Positions 37,549 through 46,829 of a stretch of DNA of 64,000 nucleotides are shown piece by piece (position 1 is the stretch's first letter; every line of letters begins with the position of its first letter). The stretch lies in the NCBI GenBank assembly GCA_028278225.1, contig JANQEU010000014.1:62001-126000 (forward strand), in the 5' to 3' direction. Made by a program: the position numbers and the translations under genes. Source of the DNA: Cyclobacteriaceae bacterium. Its GTDB lineage: Bacteria; Bacteroidota; Bacteroidia; Cytophagales; Cyclobacteriaceae. The notes under the pieces were generated by a model. That model made no database searches and was not told where the DNA came from. It was given only the letters and a program-made list of their open reading frames with translations.

Positions 37549-37712
37549 ACGGCAGGTCTCCTGGCTATCCCGGTTTCAATGGCCTTCCCAACCGCCAGCT
37601 AGCGGTCAGTGGCATTGCAGATTGAAACGCTTTTTACAGGGATCACAGTTGCGGACACAGCCCCCGATTTTCACGGGGTTCCCTTTTAATTCGGATTTTG
37701 GAAAAATACCGA
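37549..37712 (-). promoter_or_regulatory. Cobalamin (adenosylcobalamin) riboswitch
   Basis: Read on the minus strand, the conserved core is present in order: AAAAGGGAACCCCGTGAAAA, then GGCTGTGTCCGCAACTGTG (37639-37683 with its flanks), the GCCACTG box at 37607-37613, GGTTGGGAAGG, and the 3' end AGCCAGGAGACCTGCCG at 37549-37565. This is the canonical B12-box architecture. It lies 62 bases before btuB, so cobalamin would shut down btuB and the genes behind it, by hiding the start region or ending transcription. The divergent btuF gene is not behind it. Confidence 0.95.
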
Positions 37713-37730
37713 ACACCCTGAATCCAAGGG

Positions 37731-37763
37731 TAAAGTTAGATAAAACATGAAACCCGAAAACAA
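37731..37763 (-). promoter_or_regulatory. Promoter of the riboswitch-btuB transcript
   Basis: On the minus strand TTG (37763-37761) is followed after 22 bases by TAACTTTA (37738-37731), one mismatch from TTG-N17-23-TAnnTTTG. The implied start, near 37725, lies just upstream of the riboswitch. Confidence 0.55.
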
Positions 37764-37793
37764 ATAATCATTGATTTTAATCATTTTTGAAAC

Positions 37794-38855
37794 ATGAAGA
37801 TCACAATGGCCACGATTGCTTTACTTGCACTTGCCAGCTGCACCCCACGAAAAGAATATCAAAGCGCTCAAAGTGATCCCGTTAGCCTGGAACATGCAAC
37901 AAAATTTAAGTTGTACGCAGACAAGGTGGTTGTCACCGAACCCTGGCCTGGTGCAAAAGAGCCGGTAACCTACACCATCTCCAAAAAGCCGCAACGCGTA
38001 ATTTGTACTTCCACAACCTACTTGCCTTTCATAGAACTCATCGGTGAATCCAATACACTTGTAGGGTTTCACAATCTCAATATGGTCAATTCTCCTGAAA
38101 TGAAAGCGCTGATCGAAAAAGGTGAAGTGGTTGAGATTGGCGATGGCGCCAGCCTCAATATTGAGCTTATACTTGGATTAGATCCGGACCTGATATTTGC
38201 CTATGATGCAGGGTATGAATCCACAACAATGGACAAGATATCGGAGGCGGGTATTCCTGTAGTCTACAATGCAGATTTCCTCGAAACTTCCGCCTTGGGC
38301 AAGGCTGAATGGATCAGATTTTTTGGAGCTTTTTACCAAAAGTTGCCTGAAGCCGATTCGATATTTCAATCCATTAAAGCCAATTATAATTCATTGAAAA
38401 CCCTTGCCAAAGATGTGCGGACACGTCCCACCATTTTGAGTGGTACACTTTATGGGGATACCTGGTTTTTGGCAGGAGGCGGTAATTGGATGGCTACTTT
38501 TTTTGCTGATGCCGGCGGAAACTATCTGTGGGCAGATGACGACACAAATGGCTGGCTGGAAATCAGCTTTGAGTCGGTATATGAAAAGGCTCATGACGCA
38601 GATTACTGGATTGGGTTGTCTTCATTTACCTCACTTTATGAACTGGAAAGCCAGGACCATCGCTATGCTTCATTTGAGAGCTTCAAAGAAAAACGTGTCT
38701 ACAATTACTCCAGAAGGATCAATGAAGCAGGCGGTAATGATTTCTTTGAATCAGGATATTCCAGACCAGATCTGGTACTTGCCGACCTCATTAAGGTGCT
38801 TCATCCTGAGTTACTGCCTGATCATGAATTTGTGTACTACGAGCAGCTCCCATGA
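37794..38855 (+). CDS. btuF: BtuF-like ABC substrate-binding lipoprotein
   Basis: The 353-residue precursor has a lipoprotein signal (MKITMATIALLALASC, Cys16) and a class III binding-protein fold (KPQRVICTSTTYLPFIELIGE, GDGASLNIELILGLDPDLIFAYD, GTLYGDTWFLAGGGNW). These bind cobalamin, haem or siderophores and pass them to a BtuC/FecCD permease. It is the first gene of btuFCD, overlapping the permease by four bases. The substrate is inferred from divergence with the riboswitch-controlled btuB; an iron chelate is the alternative. A dyad TTGAT-TTTA-ATCAT lies at 37771-37784 ahead of the ATG. Confidence 0.85.
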   Translation: MKITMATIALLALASCTPRKEYQSAQSDPVSLEHATKFKLYADKVVVTEPWPGAKEPVTYTISKKPQRVICTSTTYLPFIELIGESNTLVGFHNLNMVNSPEMKALIEKGEVVEIGDGASLNIELILGLDPDLIFAYDAGYESTTMDKISEAGIPVVYNADFLETSALGKAEWIRFFGAFYQKLPEADSIFQSIKANYNSLKTLAKDVRTRPTILSGTLYGDTWFLAGGGNWMATFFADAGGNYLWADDDTNGWLEISFESVYEKAHDADYWIGLSSFTSLYELESQDHRYASFESFKEKRVYNYSRRINEAGGNDFFESGYSRPDLVLADLIKVLHPELLPDHEFVYYEQLP

Positions 38856-39916
38856 TCAATCAATACTTTGAAGCGTCCGTAAGAAAATGGAGAGGATTAT
38901 TACTTTTCCTCGCAGCCGGTCTGGCAGGGTGCTTTCTGCTTAATCTCAGCTTTGGATCCGTTGATATCCCGCTAAAAGGTATCTCAAGCTATCTTTTCGG
39001 AAAGAGTACAGGGTCTGACTCCTGGGACCTGATCCTGAGCAATTTCAGATTACCAAAAGCCCTTACGGCAACATTGGTAGGCGGCGCCCTTGGGATCAGC
39101 GGCTTGCAGATGCAAACCTTATTCAAAAATTCCCTGGCCGGCCCGTATGTTTTGGGGATCAGTTCCGGCGCCGGACTGGGAGTAGCAGTAGCCATTTTTC
39201 TCGGATTTTATTTTGGCGGATTCCTCGAGTTATCCGGGATCGGGAGAAGCTGGTTGCTTGTAGTGAGCGCCGGGATAGGCGCGCTTCTGGTTTTGCTCAC
39301 AATAGCATTTGCTGCCAACCGCGTTCGTGATTCAGTCTCACTACTCATCATCGGGCTCATGTTCGGGGCGGCTTCCGGGGCAGTCATCAGCATCCTTCAA
39401 TTCTTCAGTCAGGCTGAAAATATTCAGGCCTATGTCATCTGGTCTTTTGGATCGCTGGGCAGTCTGTCATGGATCGAATTGAGCGTTTTCATCCCAATCA
39501 TCCTTGTGGGGCTGATAATGGCTTTTTTGTTGTCCAAACCTTTAAATGCCTTACTGTTAGGAGAAAACTACGCTATTTCACTTGGCCTGAACATGAAACT
39601 TACCCGGCACCTGATCATCATAAATACCAGCATTCTTGCCGGAACAGTCACCGCCTTCTGCGGACCGATAGCTTTTTTTGGGATTGCGTTACCCCACCTG
39701 ACCAGGATGCTGTTTAATACAACAAATCACTTACTTCTCACACCATTGATCATTTTGTTTGGTGGCATTTTGATGCTTTTATTTGATATCATAGCCCAGC
39801 TGCCGGGATCCGAATCCACACTGCCTATAAATGCAATTACTGCTTTGTTCGGCGCTCCCTTTGTAATATTTCTTTTGCTGAGGAAAAAAAATCTTAATTA
39901 CACTTTCCAGTCATGA
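38852..39916 (+). CDS. btuC: BtuC/FecCD-family ABC permease
   Basis: The 354-residue inner-membrane permease has about ten membrane segments and the family motifs LPKALTATLVGGALGISGLQMQ, GPYVLGISSGAGLGVA and FCGPIAFFGIALPHLTRM. It forms the channel for the substrate delivered by the preceding lipoprotein. It overlaps both neighbours by four bases (ATGA), so the three proteins are made in step. Confidence 0.93.
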   Translation: MINQYFEASVRKWRGLLLFLAAGLAGCFLLNLSFGSVDIPLKGISSYLFGKSTGSDSWDLILSNFRLPKALTATLVGGALGISGLQMQTLFKNSLAGPYVLGISSGAGLGVAVAIFLGFYFGGFLELSGIGRSWLLVVSAGIGALLVLLTIAFAANRVRDSVSLLIIGLMFGAASGAVISILQFFSQAENIQAYVIWSFGSLGSLSWIELSVFIPIILVGLIMAFLLSKPLNALLLGENYAISLGLNMKLTRHLIIINTSILAGTVTAFCGPIAFFGIALPHLTRMLFNTTNHLLLTPLIILFGGILMLLFDIIAQLPGSESTLPINAITALFGAPFVIFLLLRKKNLNYTFQS

Positions 39917-40905
39917 GTCTTATTTCGACGAGGGAATTGAGCATTGGATACCTGGTAAAATCAGGTAATAAGGTTCTTCAAAGGGGTATTAATGTTTCCA
40001 TTAACAATGGTGAGATCATTTCCCTGGTTGGCCAAAACGGTGTAGGTAAGACCACATTTATCAAAACCATTTCAGGGCTGCTCCCCTCAATAGATGGCGA
40101 GGTTTACTTCCGGGACAAACGAATTATTTCCTTGACTACAAGGAAACTTGCTTCGGCGATTAGCCTGGTGCTCACCGAAAAGCCCGGTTCTCTCAATCTT
40201 AGTGTAATAGAACTGGTAGCGCTCGGCAGACACCCCTATTCCGGTTCACTGGGAGTTTTGCGTGATAAAGACAAGGCAGTGATCGAACGTGTCATCTCGG
40301 AAACGGGAATAAATTATATGGCAAACAAAAAGTTATTTGAGCTGAGTGATGGTCAGTTGCAAATCGTTATGATTGCCAGGGCACTGGCGCAGGAGACAGA
40401 TGTTATCATTCTGGACGAACCAACCGCCCATCTTGACCTTCACAACAAAATAGAGGTCATGCGGTTACTGAAAAAAATAGCTTCCCAGGGCAAAGCAGTA
40501 CTCATCTCAACGCATGATATTCAAATATGTGCCCAGCTATCTGACAGACTTTGGCTTTTCAATTTCAATAGTCCTTTGATTCAGGGAATTCCCGAGGATC
40601 TCATCCTCCGCGGGGCCATTCATGAAACGCTGTTCCTGGACAAGGATACTTTTGACCTGGAGCATGGCACTGTTAATCTATCGCAGGGAGGTATCCCGGT
40701 GGTAGTCGAGGGTACCGGAAACACGGTTTTCTGGACAGCACAAGCGCTTAGAAGAAAAGGATTTGAGGTAACAGACAAATCAGATCTCAAGGTAAAGTGT
40801 AACAATCCGGCGGAATGGAACGTCATTTCAGGTACGAAAACGAGATCTTGTTCATCGCTGGAACAAGTGTTGAATATATTAGAACAATCAAGCAACCTTC
40901 AGTGA
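39913..40905 (+). CDS. btuD: BtuD-type ABC transporter ATPase with C-terminal extension
   Basis: The first 255 residues are a standard importer ATPase with Walker A GQNGVGKTT, the signature LSDGQLQIVMIARALAQ, Walker B VIILDEPTAHLD and the switch His in STHD. The protein continues for about 75 residues (from about 255: NLSQGGIPVVVEGTGNTVFW...) with alternating strands and helices, a small extra domain of unknown role found on some Bacteroidota ATPases of this group. It is the last btuFCD gene. Confidence 0.9.
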   Translation: MSLISTRELSIGYLVKSGNKVLQRGINVSINNGEIISLVGQNGVGKTTFIKTISGLLPSIDGEVYFRDKRIISLTTRKLASAISLVLTEKPGSLNLSVIELVALGRHPYSGSLGVLRDKDKAVIERVISETGINYMANKKLFELSDGQLQIVMIARALAQETDVIILDEPTAHLDLHNKIEVMRLLKKIASQGKAVLISTHDIQICAQLSDRLWLFNFNSPLIQGIPEDLILRGAIHETLFLDKDTFDLEHGTVNLSQGGIPVVVEGTGNTVFWTAQALRRKGFEVTDKSDLKVKCNNPAEWNVISGTKTRSCSSLEQVLNILEQSSNLQ

Positions 40906-40946
40906 AAGAGTGGCATCACAATAAGAGAACACGGATTATTCTATCG

Positions 40947-42209
40947 ATGAAAACTTCGACGCTCTTCCTGTTACTTCTGTGTTTTTATGGTGTAAAAGGA
41001 CAAATTGCAACAGATGGAGTAGTTATTTCCAAAACTACGAAGCAGCCACTCCCATTTGCCACCGTGGGCTTTAAAGGGAAAGCGCAGGGAACAATTACCA
41101 ATAAGAATGGAGAGTTTCGATTGCAGGTACCTGCGGAACTCAGGACTCATCCATTGGTTGTCAGCTACCTGGGCTATGAATCCTACGAGATCAACCCTGC
41201 TGTGTATGGGTCCAACATGACAATCGTTCTTACCGAAAGCTTCATGCAGCTGGATGAAATTGTTGTTCGCCCGCTTTCACCGACGGACTACATCATCAGG
41301 GCCGTGAAAAGAATGTCTGAAAATTACCCCTCGGACCCATTCGCGACAAATTCCTATTATCGTGAGAAGTTTGTTGAGAACGGGAATTTTTTAAACCTTA
41401 CAGAGGGTTATTTCAAATCTTACTATCCAAGTTATCAGGATACGATTGAAAACCAACATCAGCTTTTGTTGCACCGGAGGGTTGAAGACGTCCATGACCT
41501 TGCTTTCATGCGGGATTGGATTGAGAAAAAACAACAAAAGGAAAAGAGAAAAGCCAAAAAAAAGGGGGAGGAGTATGAAGAGGAAGATGTTTCCGAAGAA
41601 ATAAAAAAGGGATTTGGGGGACCTGAAAACACGCTCTCAATGGATCTTATGAAATCGCTGGAACCCTGCCTGGACAGTACGCTTTTCAAAAAATTCAGGT
41701 ACACATTTGCCAACGGTGTACAGTACCGGGACCGCGAACTGCTGGTAATAGATTTTGAAACCAAAAGAGTTGTCGAACACACCCGGCAAAAAGGAAAGAT
41801 CTTTATTGACCTCAAAACCGATGCAATTGTAGCTGTCGAGTATTCTGGTGCTTTGGTTATACCTGCCGTTGTCAAACCGATCCTGCTGGCATTCGGATTA
41901 TCAATAAAGGATCCCAGATTCGATAAAAAGATCCGGTATCAACTGGTAAAAGATCGCTGGTATCCGGAGAATTTTCAGTGGTATGTGGATCTGGGAATTA
42001 AAAAGCGATATATGTTCAAATCCAACGAATACTCCGATTTTGAGGCCGAGCAGGTGCTCCAGGTGAGCAACATCAAGTTTTCGGAATTGGAGGAGATAGC
42101 GGAGGAAAAGAGGTTCGATTCAGGAGAAGAAATGGCAAAACAGCAGTTTAATGACGAAAAACTGACCTGGGACAAGGTCAACACGCTTAAACCTGAGAAA
42201 ACCCTTTAG
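40947..42209 (+). CDS. Exported protein with carboxypeptidase-regulatory-like domain
   Basis: The ATG at 40947 gives 420 residues with a clean signal peptide (MKTSTLFLLL...VKGQ). A longer reading from 40815 would overlap btuD and bury the signal, so it is rejected. Residues 20-105 form a carboxypeptidase-regulatory-like fold (ISKTTKQPLPFATVGFKGKAQGTITNKNGEF split over two strands, ending LDEIVV). The rest (YIIRAVKRMSENYP, NSYYREKF, IDLKTDAIVAVEYSG) resembles a widespread Bacteroidota envelope family of unknown role. A lysine-rich loop lies near residues 190-215. It follows btuD by 41 bp and may be co-transcribed. Confidence 0.85.
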   Translation: MKTSTLFLLLLCFYGVKGQIATDGVVISKTTKQPLPFATVGFKGKAQGTITNKNGEFRLQVPAELRTHPLVVSYLGYESYEINPAVYGSNMTIVLTESFMQLDEIVVRPLSPTDYIIRAVKRMSENYPSDPFATNSYYREKFVENGNFLNLTEGYFKSYYPSYQDTIENQHQLLLHRRVEDVHDLAFMRDWIEKKQQKEKRKAKKKGEEYEEEDVSEEIKKGFGGPENTLSMDLMKSLEPCLDSTLFKKFRYTFANGVQYRDRELLVIDFETKRVVEHTRQKGKIFIDLKTDAIVAVEYSGALVIPAVVKPILLAFGLSIKDPRFDKKIRYQLVKDRWYPENFQWYVDLGIKKRYMFKSNEYSDFEAEQVLQVSNIKFSELEEIAEEKRFDSGEEMAKQQFNDEKLTWDKVNTLKPEKTL

Positions 42210-42277
42210 CATTATTTAATTGGCAATAGCCGATTTATTTTACATATTCACTTCTTCATAACTCCTAAAAGAATTCT

Positions 42278-43174
42278 ATGCATTTATCTATCAAAAACCT
42301 GTCCAAGACCTACGGTAATGGTGTGAAAGCTCTTATTGATGTAAATCTGGAGATCCCAATCGGAATGTTTGGCCTCCTAGGACCGAATGGAGCTGGAAAA
42401 TCTACATTGATGCGAACCATCGCCACTTTACAGGAACCGGATACGGGAAGTGTCACTTTAGGTGATATCGATGTGCTGAAACAAAAGGAGGAAGTCCGTA
42501 AGATCCTCGGGTATTTACCACAGGAATTCGGAGTTTATCCAAAAGTTACCGCGGAGGAGTTGCTGGACCATGTAGCCGTCCTCAAGGGAGTGATAAATGG
42601 CAGAGAACGACGGGATCTGGTACAAGCCCTGCTTCAAAAAACTAACCTTTATGCGCACAGAAAGAAAAACCTTGGCGGTTTCTCGGGAGGAATGAAGCAA
42701 AGGTTTGGGATAGCACAGGCACTTATTTCCGAACCTAAACTGATCATAGTAGATGAGCCCACCGCAGGACTGGATCCGGCGGAACGGAACAGATTCCTAA
42801 ACCTTCTGAGTGAAATCGGAGAAAATACAGTCGTCATTCTTTCCACACATATCGTGGACGATGTAAAGGAACTTTGTACTCAAATGGCAATTATACACCA
42901 TGGAGAGGTACTGTTAACCGGGAATCCTATGGATTCCATAAGAGGAATTGAAGGAAAGATCTGGAGCAAATCCGTACCGAAGGAAGAACTGGATTCTTAC
43001 AAGGAGAACTTCAATGTTATTTCAGAACGGCTTATCGCCGGCACTCCCGAGATCCATGTTTACAGCGATACCAAACCCGGAGAGGGATTTATTAATGAAT
43101 TCTCTGACCTGGAAGATGTATATTTTTCAAAAATCAAGCAATCCGCCGAGGCTGTGGCCACTCCCCAACTTTAA
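42278..43174 (+). CDS. ABC-2 type transporter ATPase
   Basis: The 298-residue ATPase has Walker A GPNGAGKST, the Q-loop in YLPQEFGVYPKVT, signature FSGGMKQR, Walker B LIIVDEPTAGLDP and the switch STHI. This is the exporter class that pairs with ABC-2 permeases. The permease-peptidase fusion gene begins six bases downstream, so the two surely form one transporter. Confidence 0.95.
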   Translation: MHLSIKNLSKTYGNGVKALIDVNLEIPIGMFGLLGPNGAGKSTLMRTIATLQEPDTGSVTLGDIDVLKQKEEVRKILGYLPQEFGVYPKVTAEELLDHVAVLKGVINGRERRDLVQALLQKTNLYAHRKKNLGGFSGGMKQRFGIAQALISEPKLIIVDEPTAGLDPAERNRFLNLLSEIGENTVVILSTHIVDDVKELCTQMAIIHHGEVLLTGNPMDSIRGIEGKIWSKSVPKEELDSYKENFNVISERLIAGTPEIHVYSDTKPGEGFINEFSDLEDVYFSKIKQSAEAVATPQL

Positions 43175-43180
43175 TATCTC

Positions 43181-46100
43181 ATGTTCGAGTTCATAAAATT
43201 TGAAGTAAAGTACAGGCTCAACAGGCCAGTGACCTATATCTATTTCGCCATCCTCCTGGTACTGGCATTTATATCCACTTCCACTGATATCGTGATGGCC
43301 GGAGGAAGCGGTGGTAAAGTAATGGAAAATGCACCGGTAGCACTGGCAGCTATCATGGGAGCCTTTTCAATATTTGGAATATTTATCATCTCTGCTGTCA
43401 TGGGGGTCCCTGTTCTACGGGATTTTGAGCACAAGACTAGCTCCATGATCTTTACAACTCCGGTCAGAAAATTCAATTATTTGGGTGGCAAATTCCTCGG
43501 CTCTCTCATAATCACGATCCTGATAATGTCCGGTTTACTATGGGGGGCCATGCTCGGCCAGGTCCTTCCGTGGCCATGGCATGATTATACCGACAAACTG
43601 ATGCCTTTCTCCTTCATGGCATATTGGAGTCCGTTCTCAGTATTCATCATTCCAAATATCCTGATATTGAGTGCTGTTTTTTTCTCGGGTGGAACACTTG
43701 GTAAAAGAATGGTGGTAGTGTATGCGCAGGGCATCATATTGTTTATGGGGTATCTTGTTGCAGGTGAGTTCTTGTCTGAACTGGACAACAAGAATATGGC
43801 AGCGTTAATAGATCCGTTCGGCTTTGGCGCACTGGAGGTGACGACACAATATTGGACGGTTGCGGAGCAAAATACCCTATTATTCGATTTCAGCGGCATA
43901 ATTCTGCAAAATCGACTGATATGGCTGGGTGTGGGATTACTTTCCCTGGTATTTACTTTTTTCAGGTTCAGTTACAGCATCAGCGACGGGGGAGGCAGGA
44001 AAAAAAAGAAAGCCGGGGAGGATTCGGATATTCACATGGTTATTCCGCAAATCAACCAGCTTTTTGGATTTAAAGCACAACTGACTCAGATCCTCAGTTT
44101 ATCAAAATTCTATTTGAAATGGCTGGTAAAGCAGGGGCCTTTCCTGTTTATTGCACTAGCCGGAATGATACTGGTCTTTGTTATCGCATTTCTTTCCGGG
44201 ACCAGCGGCTATGACGTGGAACTTCATATGACCTCGTCGCGGGCAGTCCGCATGATCGTGGGAGCTTTCAGTTTGTTTTTTGTGATCATTGTTGTTTTTT
44301 ATACCGGTGAAATTGTCTGGAAGGAGCGTGACATCAAGATGAACCTGATCTATGACGCACTACCTCATCCAAACTTTGTAGTACTGGCCAGCAAATTCAT
44401 TGGCATGGTCCTGATGTCCGTCATTTTGCTGGCGCTCCTTATGCTTTGTGGCATCGTCATTCAGGTCATAAAGGGTTATACATTCATCGAATGGAATATC
44501 TACTTTACTACTCTTTTCGTCGATACGCTGGCTTTGATGACACTCTACATTATCCTCGGATTATTCATCCAGACCATCGTAAATCACAAGTTCCTGGGAT
44601 TTGGGTTAATGTTCGTATTCTATGTCTCTTTCATCGTCTTTGATGAATTGGGAATTGAACATTCCATGTTCTATTTCGCAAGAGCCAGTTTAGGACAATA
44701 TTCCGAGATGAATCAGTACGGCCATTATTTCACACCGTTTTCATGGTTTAATGTCTACTGGTTCGGGCTGGCTGGAGTTTTTTATGCAATGGCAATATTG
44801 ATGGCCGTACGGGGATTGGATACCAGATTCCGCATCAGGATAAACCTGGGAGGATTGCGGCTTAACAAGCAAGCTTTTATTTCCATCGTATCTGCAATAG
44901 CAGTATTCATTCTGAGTGGTGCATTTATTTTCTACAATACTAATGTCGTGAACGAATATCGGAATTCGGATGACCAAAAAGCCCGGCAAGCTGACTACGA
45001 AAGGCAGTTGAAACAATTTGAATTCCTGAATCAGCCCAAGATTACAGATACTTATGTGGAAGTGGACATCTTCCCGGAGATCCGGGATTTTACGGCATCG
45101 GGTTATTACATCCTCAGGAATAAGTCCGATGAACCCATTTCGGAAATTCATATTCAAAGATCCCCTGATTTCCAGGTCATAACGGAATTGAATTTCGATC
45201 GTGATAACGAGCTGAAAGAACAGTTTCATGAATTCTTTTACGACATCTACGAATTGTCCCAGCCCTTAGCGCCTGATTCCGTATTGAAACTGGATTTCAC
45301 CGTCGATTTCAGGACCAAAGGATTTCGTGAAAGTGGCTCAAACACCGATGTGATATATAATGGTACATTTTTCAACAACACCCAGTACTTTCCGGGAATT
45401 GGATACTATTCACAATTTGAATTATCGGATGATGATGACAGAGAAGATAACGATCTGGAAGTCACCGAACGGATGCTTGAACGCGATGATCCAAGAGGCA
45501 TTGCCCAGAGTCTATTCGGCGACGATGCAGACAAGATCCAATTTGAGATCATTGTCGGTACGGACAGTTCCCAGATCGCCATTGCACCGGGGTATTTACA
45601 GCGCCATTGGAAGGAAGGTGATCGTTCCTACTATCACTACAAAATGGATACTCCTATGGTTAATTTCTATTCAGTGGTATCTGCCGATTATGAAATAATA
45701 CGCGACAGGTGGATACCCCCGTCAGATACGCTTCCTGAAGTAAACCTGGAGATATATTATCACAAAGGGCATGACTACAATACGGACAGGATGCTTCAGG
45801 GCATGAAAGAGTCACTCTCCTATTATACATTGAATTTTAGCCCCTTCCAGTTCAGACAGCTTCGGATTATGGAATTCCCCCGTTACAGGACATTTGCACA
45901 ATCATTTGCCAATACGGTTCCTTTTTCGGAAGGGATCGGATTCATACAAAATATCAAAACAGATGATGTGGACCTGCCTTTTTACGTTACTGCCCATGAA
46001 GTGGCGCATCAGTGGTGGGGACACCAGGTAACTGAAGCCGGAGTAAAGGGAAATGCGATGCTCTCCGAAACGCTTTCACAGTATTCGGCCCTGATGGTAA

Positions 46101-46786
46101 TGAAAAAGAATTACCCCCCCGAAATCATCAAGGAATTTCTAAGGCACGAACTGAACTCTTACCTGACCGGGAGAACATTTGAAAGAAAGAAAGAGATGCC
46201 CCTGGAATTCGTCGAAGGCCAGGGATATATACATTACCGGAAAGGATCGCTTGTAATGTATGCCCTCCAGGATTATGTCGGTGAAGATAGTATCAATGCG
46301 GCCCTGAGAAGGTTTGTAAAAGATTGGGGGTTCAAAGAAGCGCCATATCCCACTTCTGCCGATTTGATTGAGTACTACAGGAAAGTTACGCCGGACAGTC
46401 TTCAGTACATCATTGATGATATGTTCAGATACATCACACTGTTTGAAAATAAGACTACAGATTCATATTATGAAGAAATAGAAGAGGATCAGTACAAAGT
46501 AACATTGACTGTGGATGCCATAAAATACCGGGCTGATAGTCTGGGAACAGAAACGGAAATTCCATTGCAGGACTGGATCGATATTGGTGTGTTCGCGGAG
46601 GATGAGGATGGAGAGGACAAACTGCTTTATTTGCAAAAGCATAAAATCGCCCAACGCGAGAACACATTTGAGATCCTGGTAAATGAAAAACCCCTGAAAG
46701 CCGGCATTGATCCAATAAATAAATTGATTGACCGAAATCCAGGGGATAATGTAAAAGATCTGGAATTGAAAGAAGATACCATTTAA
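43181..46786 (+). CDS. ABC-2 permease fused to an M1-family metallopeptidase
   Basis: The 1201-residue protein begins with two sets of about six membrane segments each (1-280 and 310-590), the second ending near FILSGAFIFYN. From about 650 it has an M1 aminopeptidase-like part on the outside of the inner membrane, with the zinc motif HEVAH (939-943) and the third ligand in LSETLSQY (Glu963). The usual GxMEN exopeptidase motif is replaced by EGIGFIQN, so it may not act as a normal aminopeptidase. This fusion is known in Bacteroidota but its cargo is not established. It works with the ATPase gene just upstream. Confidence 0.92.
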   Translation: MFEFIKFEVKYRLNRPVTYIYFAILLVLAFISTSTDIVMAGGSGGKVMENAPVALAAIMGAFSIFGIFIISAVMGVPVLRDFEHKTSSMIFTTPVRKFNYLGGKFLGSLIITILIMSGLLWGAMLGQVLPWPWHDYTDKLMPFSFMAYWSPFSVFIIPNILILSAVFFSGGTLGKRMVVVYAQGIILFMGYLVAGEFLSELDNKNMAALIDPFGFGALEVTTQYWTVAEQNTLLFDFSGIILQNRLIWLGVGLLSLVFTFFRFSYSISDGGGRKKKKAGEDSDIHMVIPQINQLFGFKAQLTQILSLSKFYLKWLVKQGPFLFIALAGMILVFVIAFLSGTSGYDVELHMTSSRAVRMIVGAFSLFFVIIVVFYTGEIVWKERDIKMNLIYDALPHPNFVVLASKFIGMVLMSVILLALLMLCGIVIQVIKGYTFIEWNIYFTTLFVDTLALMTLYIILGLFIQTIVNHKFLGFGLMFVFYVSFIVFDELGIEHSMFYFARASLGQYSEMNQYGHYFTPFSWFNVYWFGLAGVFYAMAILMAVRGLDTRFRIRINLGGLRLNKQAFISIVSAIAVFILSGAFIFYNTNVVNEYRNSDDQKARQADYERQLKQFEFLNQPKITDTYVEVDIFPEIRDFTASGYYILRNKSDEPISEIHIQRSPDFQVITELNFDRDNELKEQFHEFFYDIYELSQPLAPDSVLKLDFTVDFRTKGFRESGSNTDVIYNGTFFNNTQYFPGIGYYSQFELSDDDDREDNDLEVTERMLERDDPRGIAQSLFGDDADKIQFEIIVGTDSSQIAIAPGYLQRHWKEGDRSYYHYKMDTPMVNFYSVVSADYEIIRDRWIPPSDTLPEVNLEIYYHKGHDYNTDRMLQGMKESLSYYTLNFSPFQFRQLRIMEFPRYRTFAQSFANTVPFSEGIGFIQNIKTDDVDLPFYVTAHEVAHQWWGHQVTEAGVKGNAMLSETLSQYSALMVMKKNYPPEIIKEFLRHELNSYLTGRTFERKKEMPLEFVEGQGYIHYRKGSLVMYALQDYVGEDSINAALRRFVKDWGFKEAPYPTSADLIEYYRKVTPDSLQYIIDDMFRYITLFENKTTDSYYEEIEEDQYKVTLTVDAIKYRADSLGTETEIPLQDWIDIGVFAEDEDGEDKLLYLQKHKIAQRENTFEILVNEKPLKAGIDPINKLIDRNPGDNVKDLELKEDTI

Positions 46787-46792
46787 AAAGCA

Positions 46793-46829
46793 AACCCCGA
46801 TCCCGATTGGGGGTCGGGATATCGGGGTT
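46793..46829 (+). terminator. Hairpin after the permease-peptidase gene
   Basis: A long stem pairs AACCCCGAT with ATCGGGGTT, then CCCGA with TCGGG across a two-base bulge, directly after the stop codon. The T-run is poor, so it may be a terminator or a transcript-protecting hairpin. Confidence 0.6.

Noticed and set aside
40815-40946. Longer start for the regulatory-domain protein at 40815
   Set aside because: It would overlap btuD and place 44 charged residues before a clear signal peptide at 40947.
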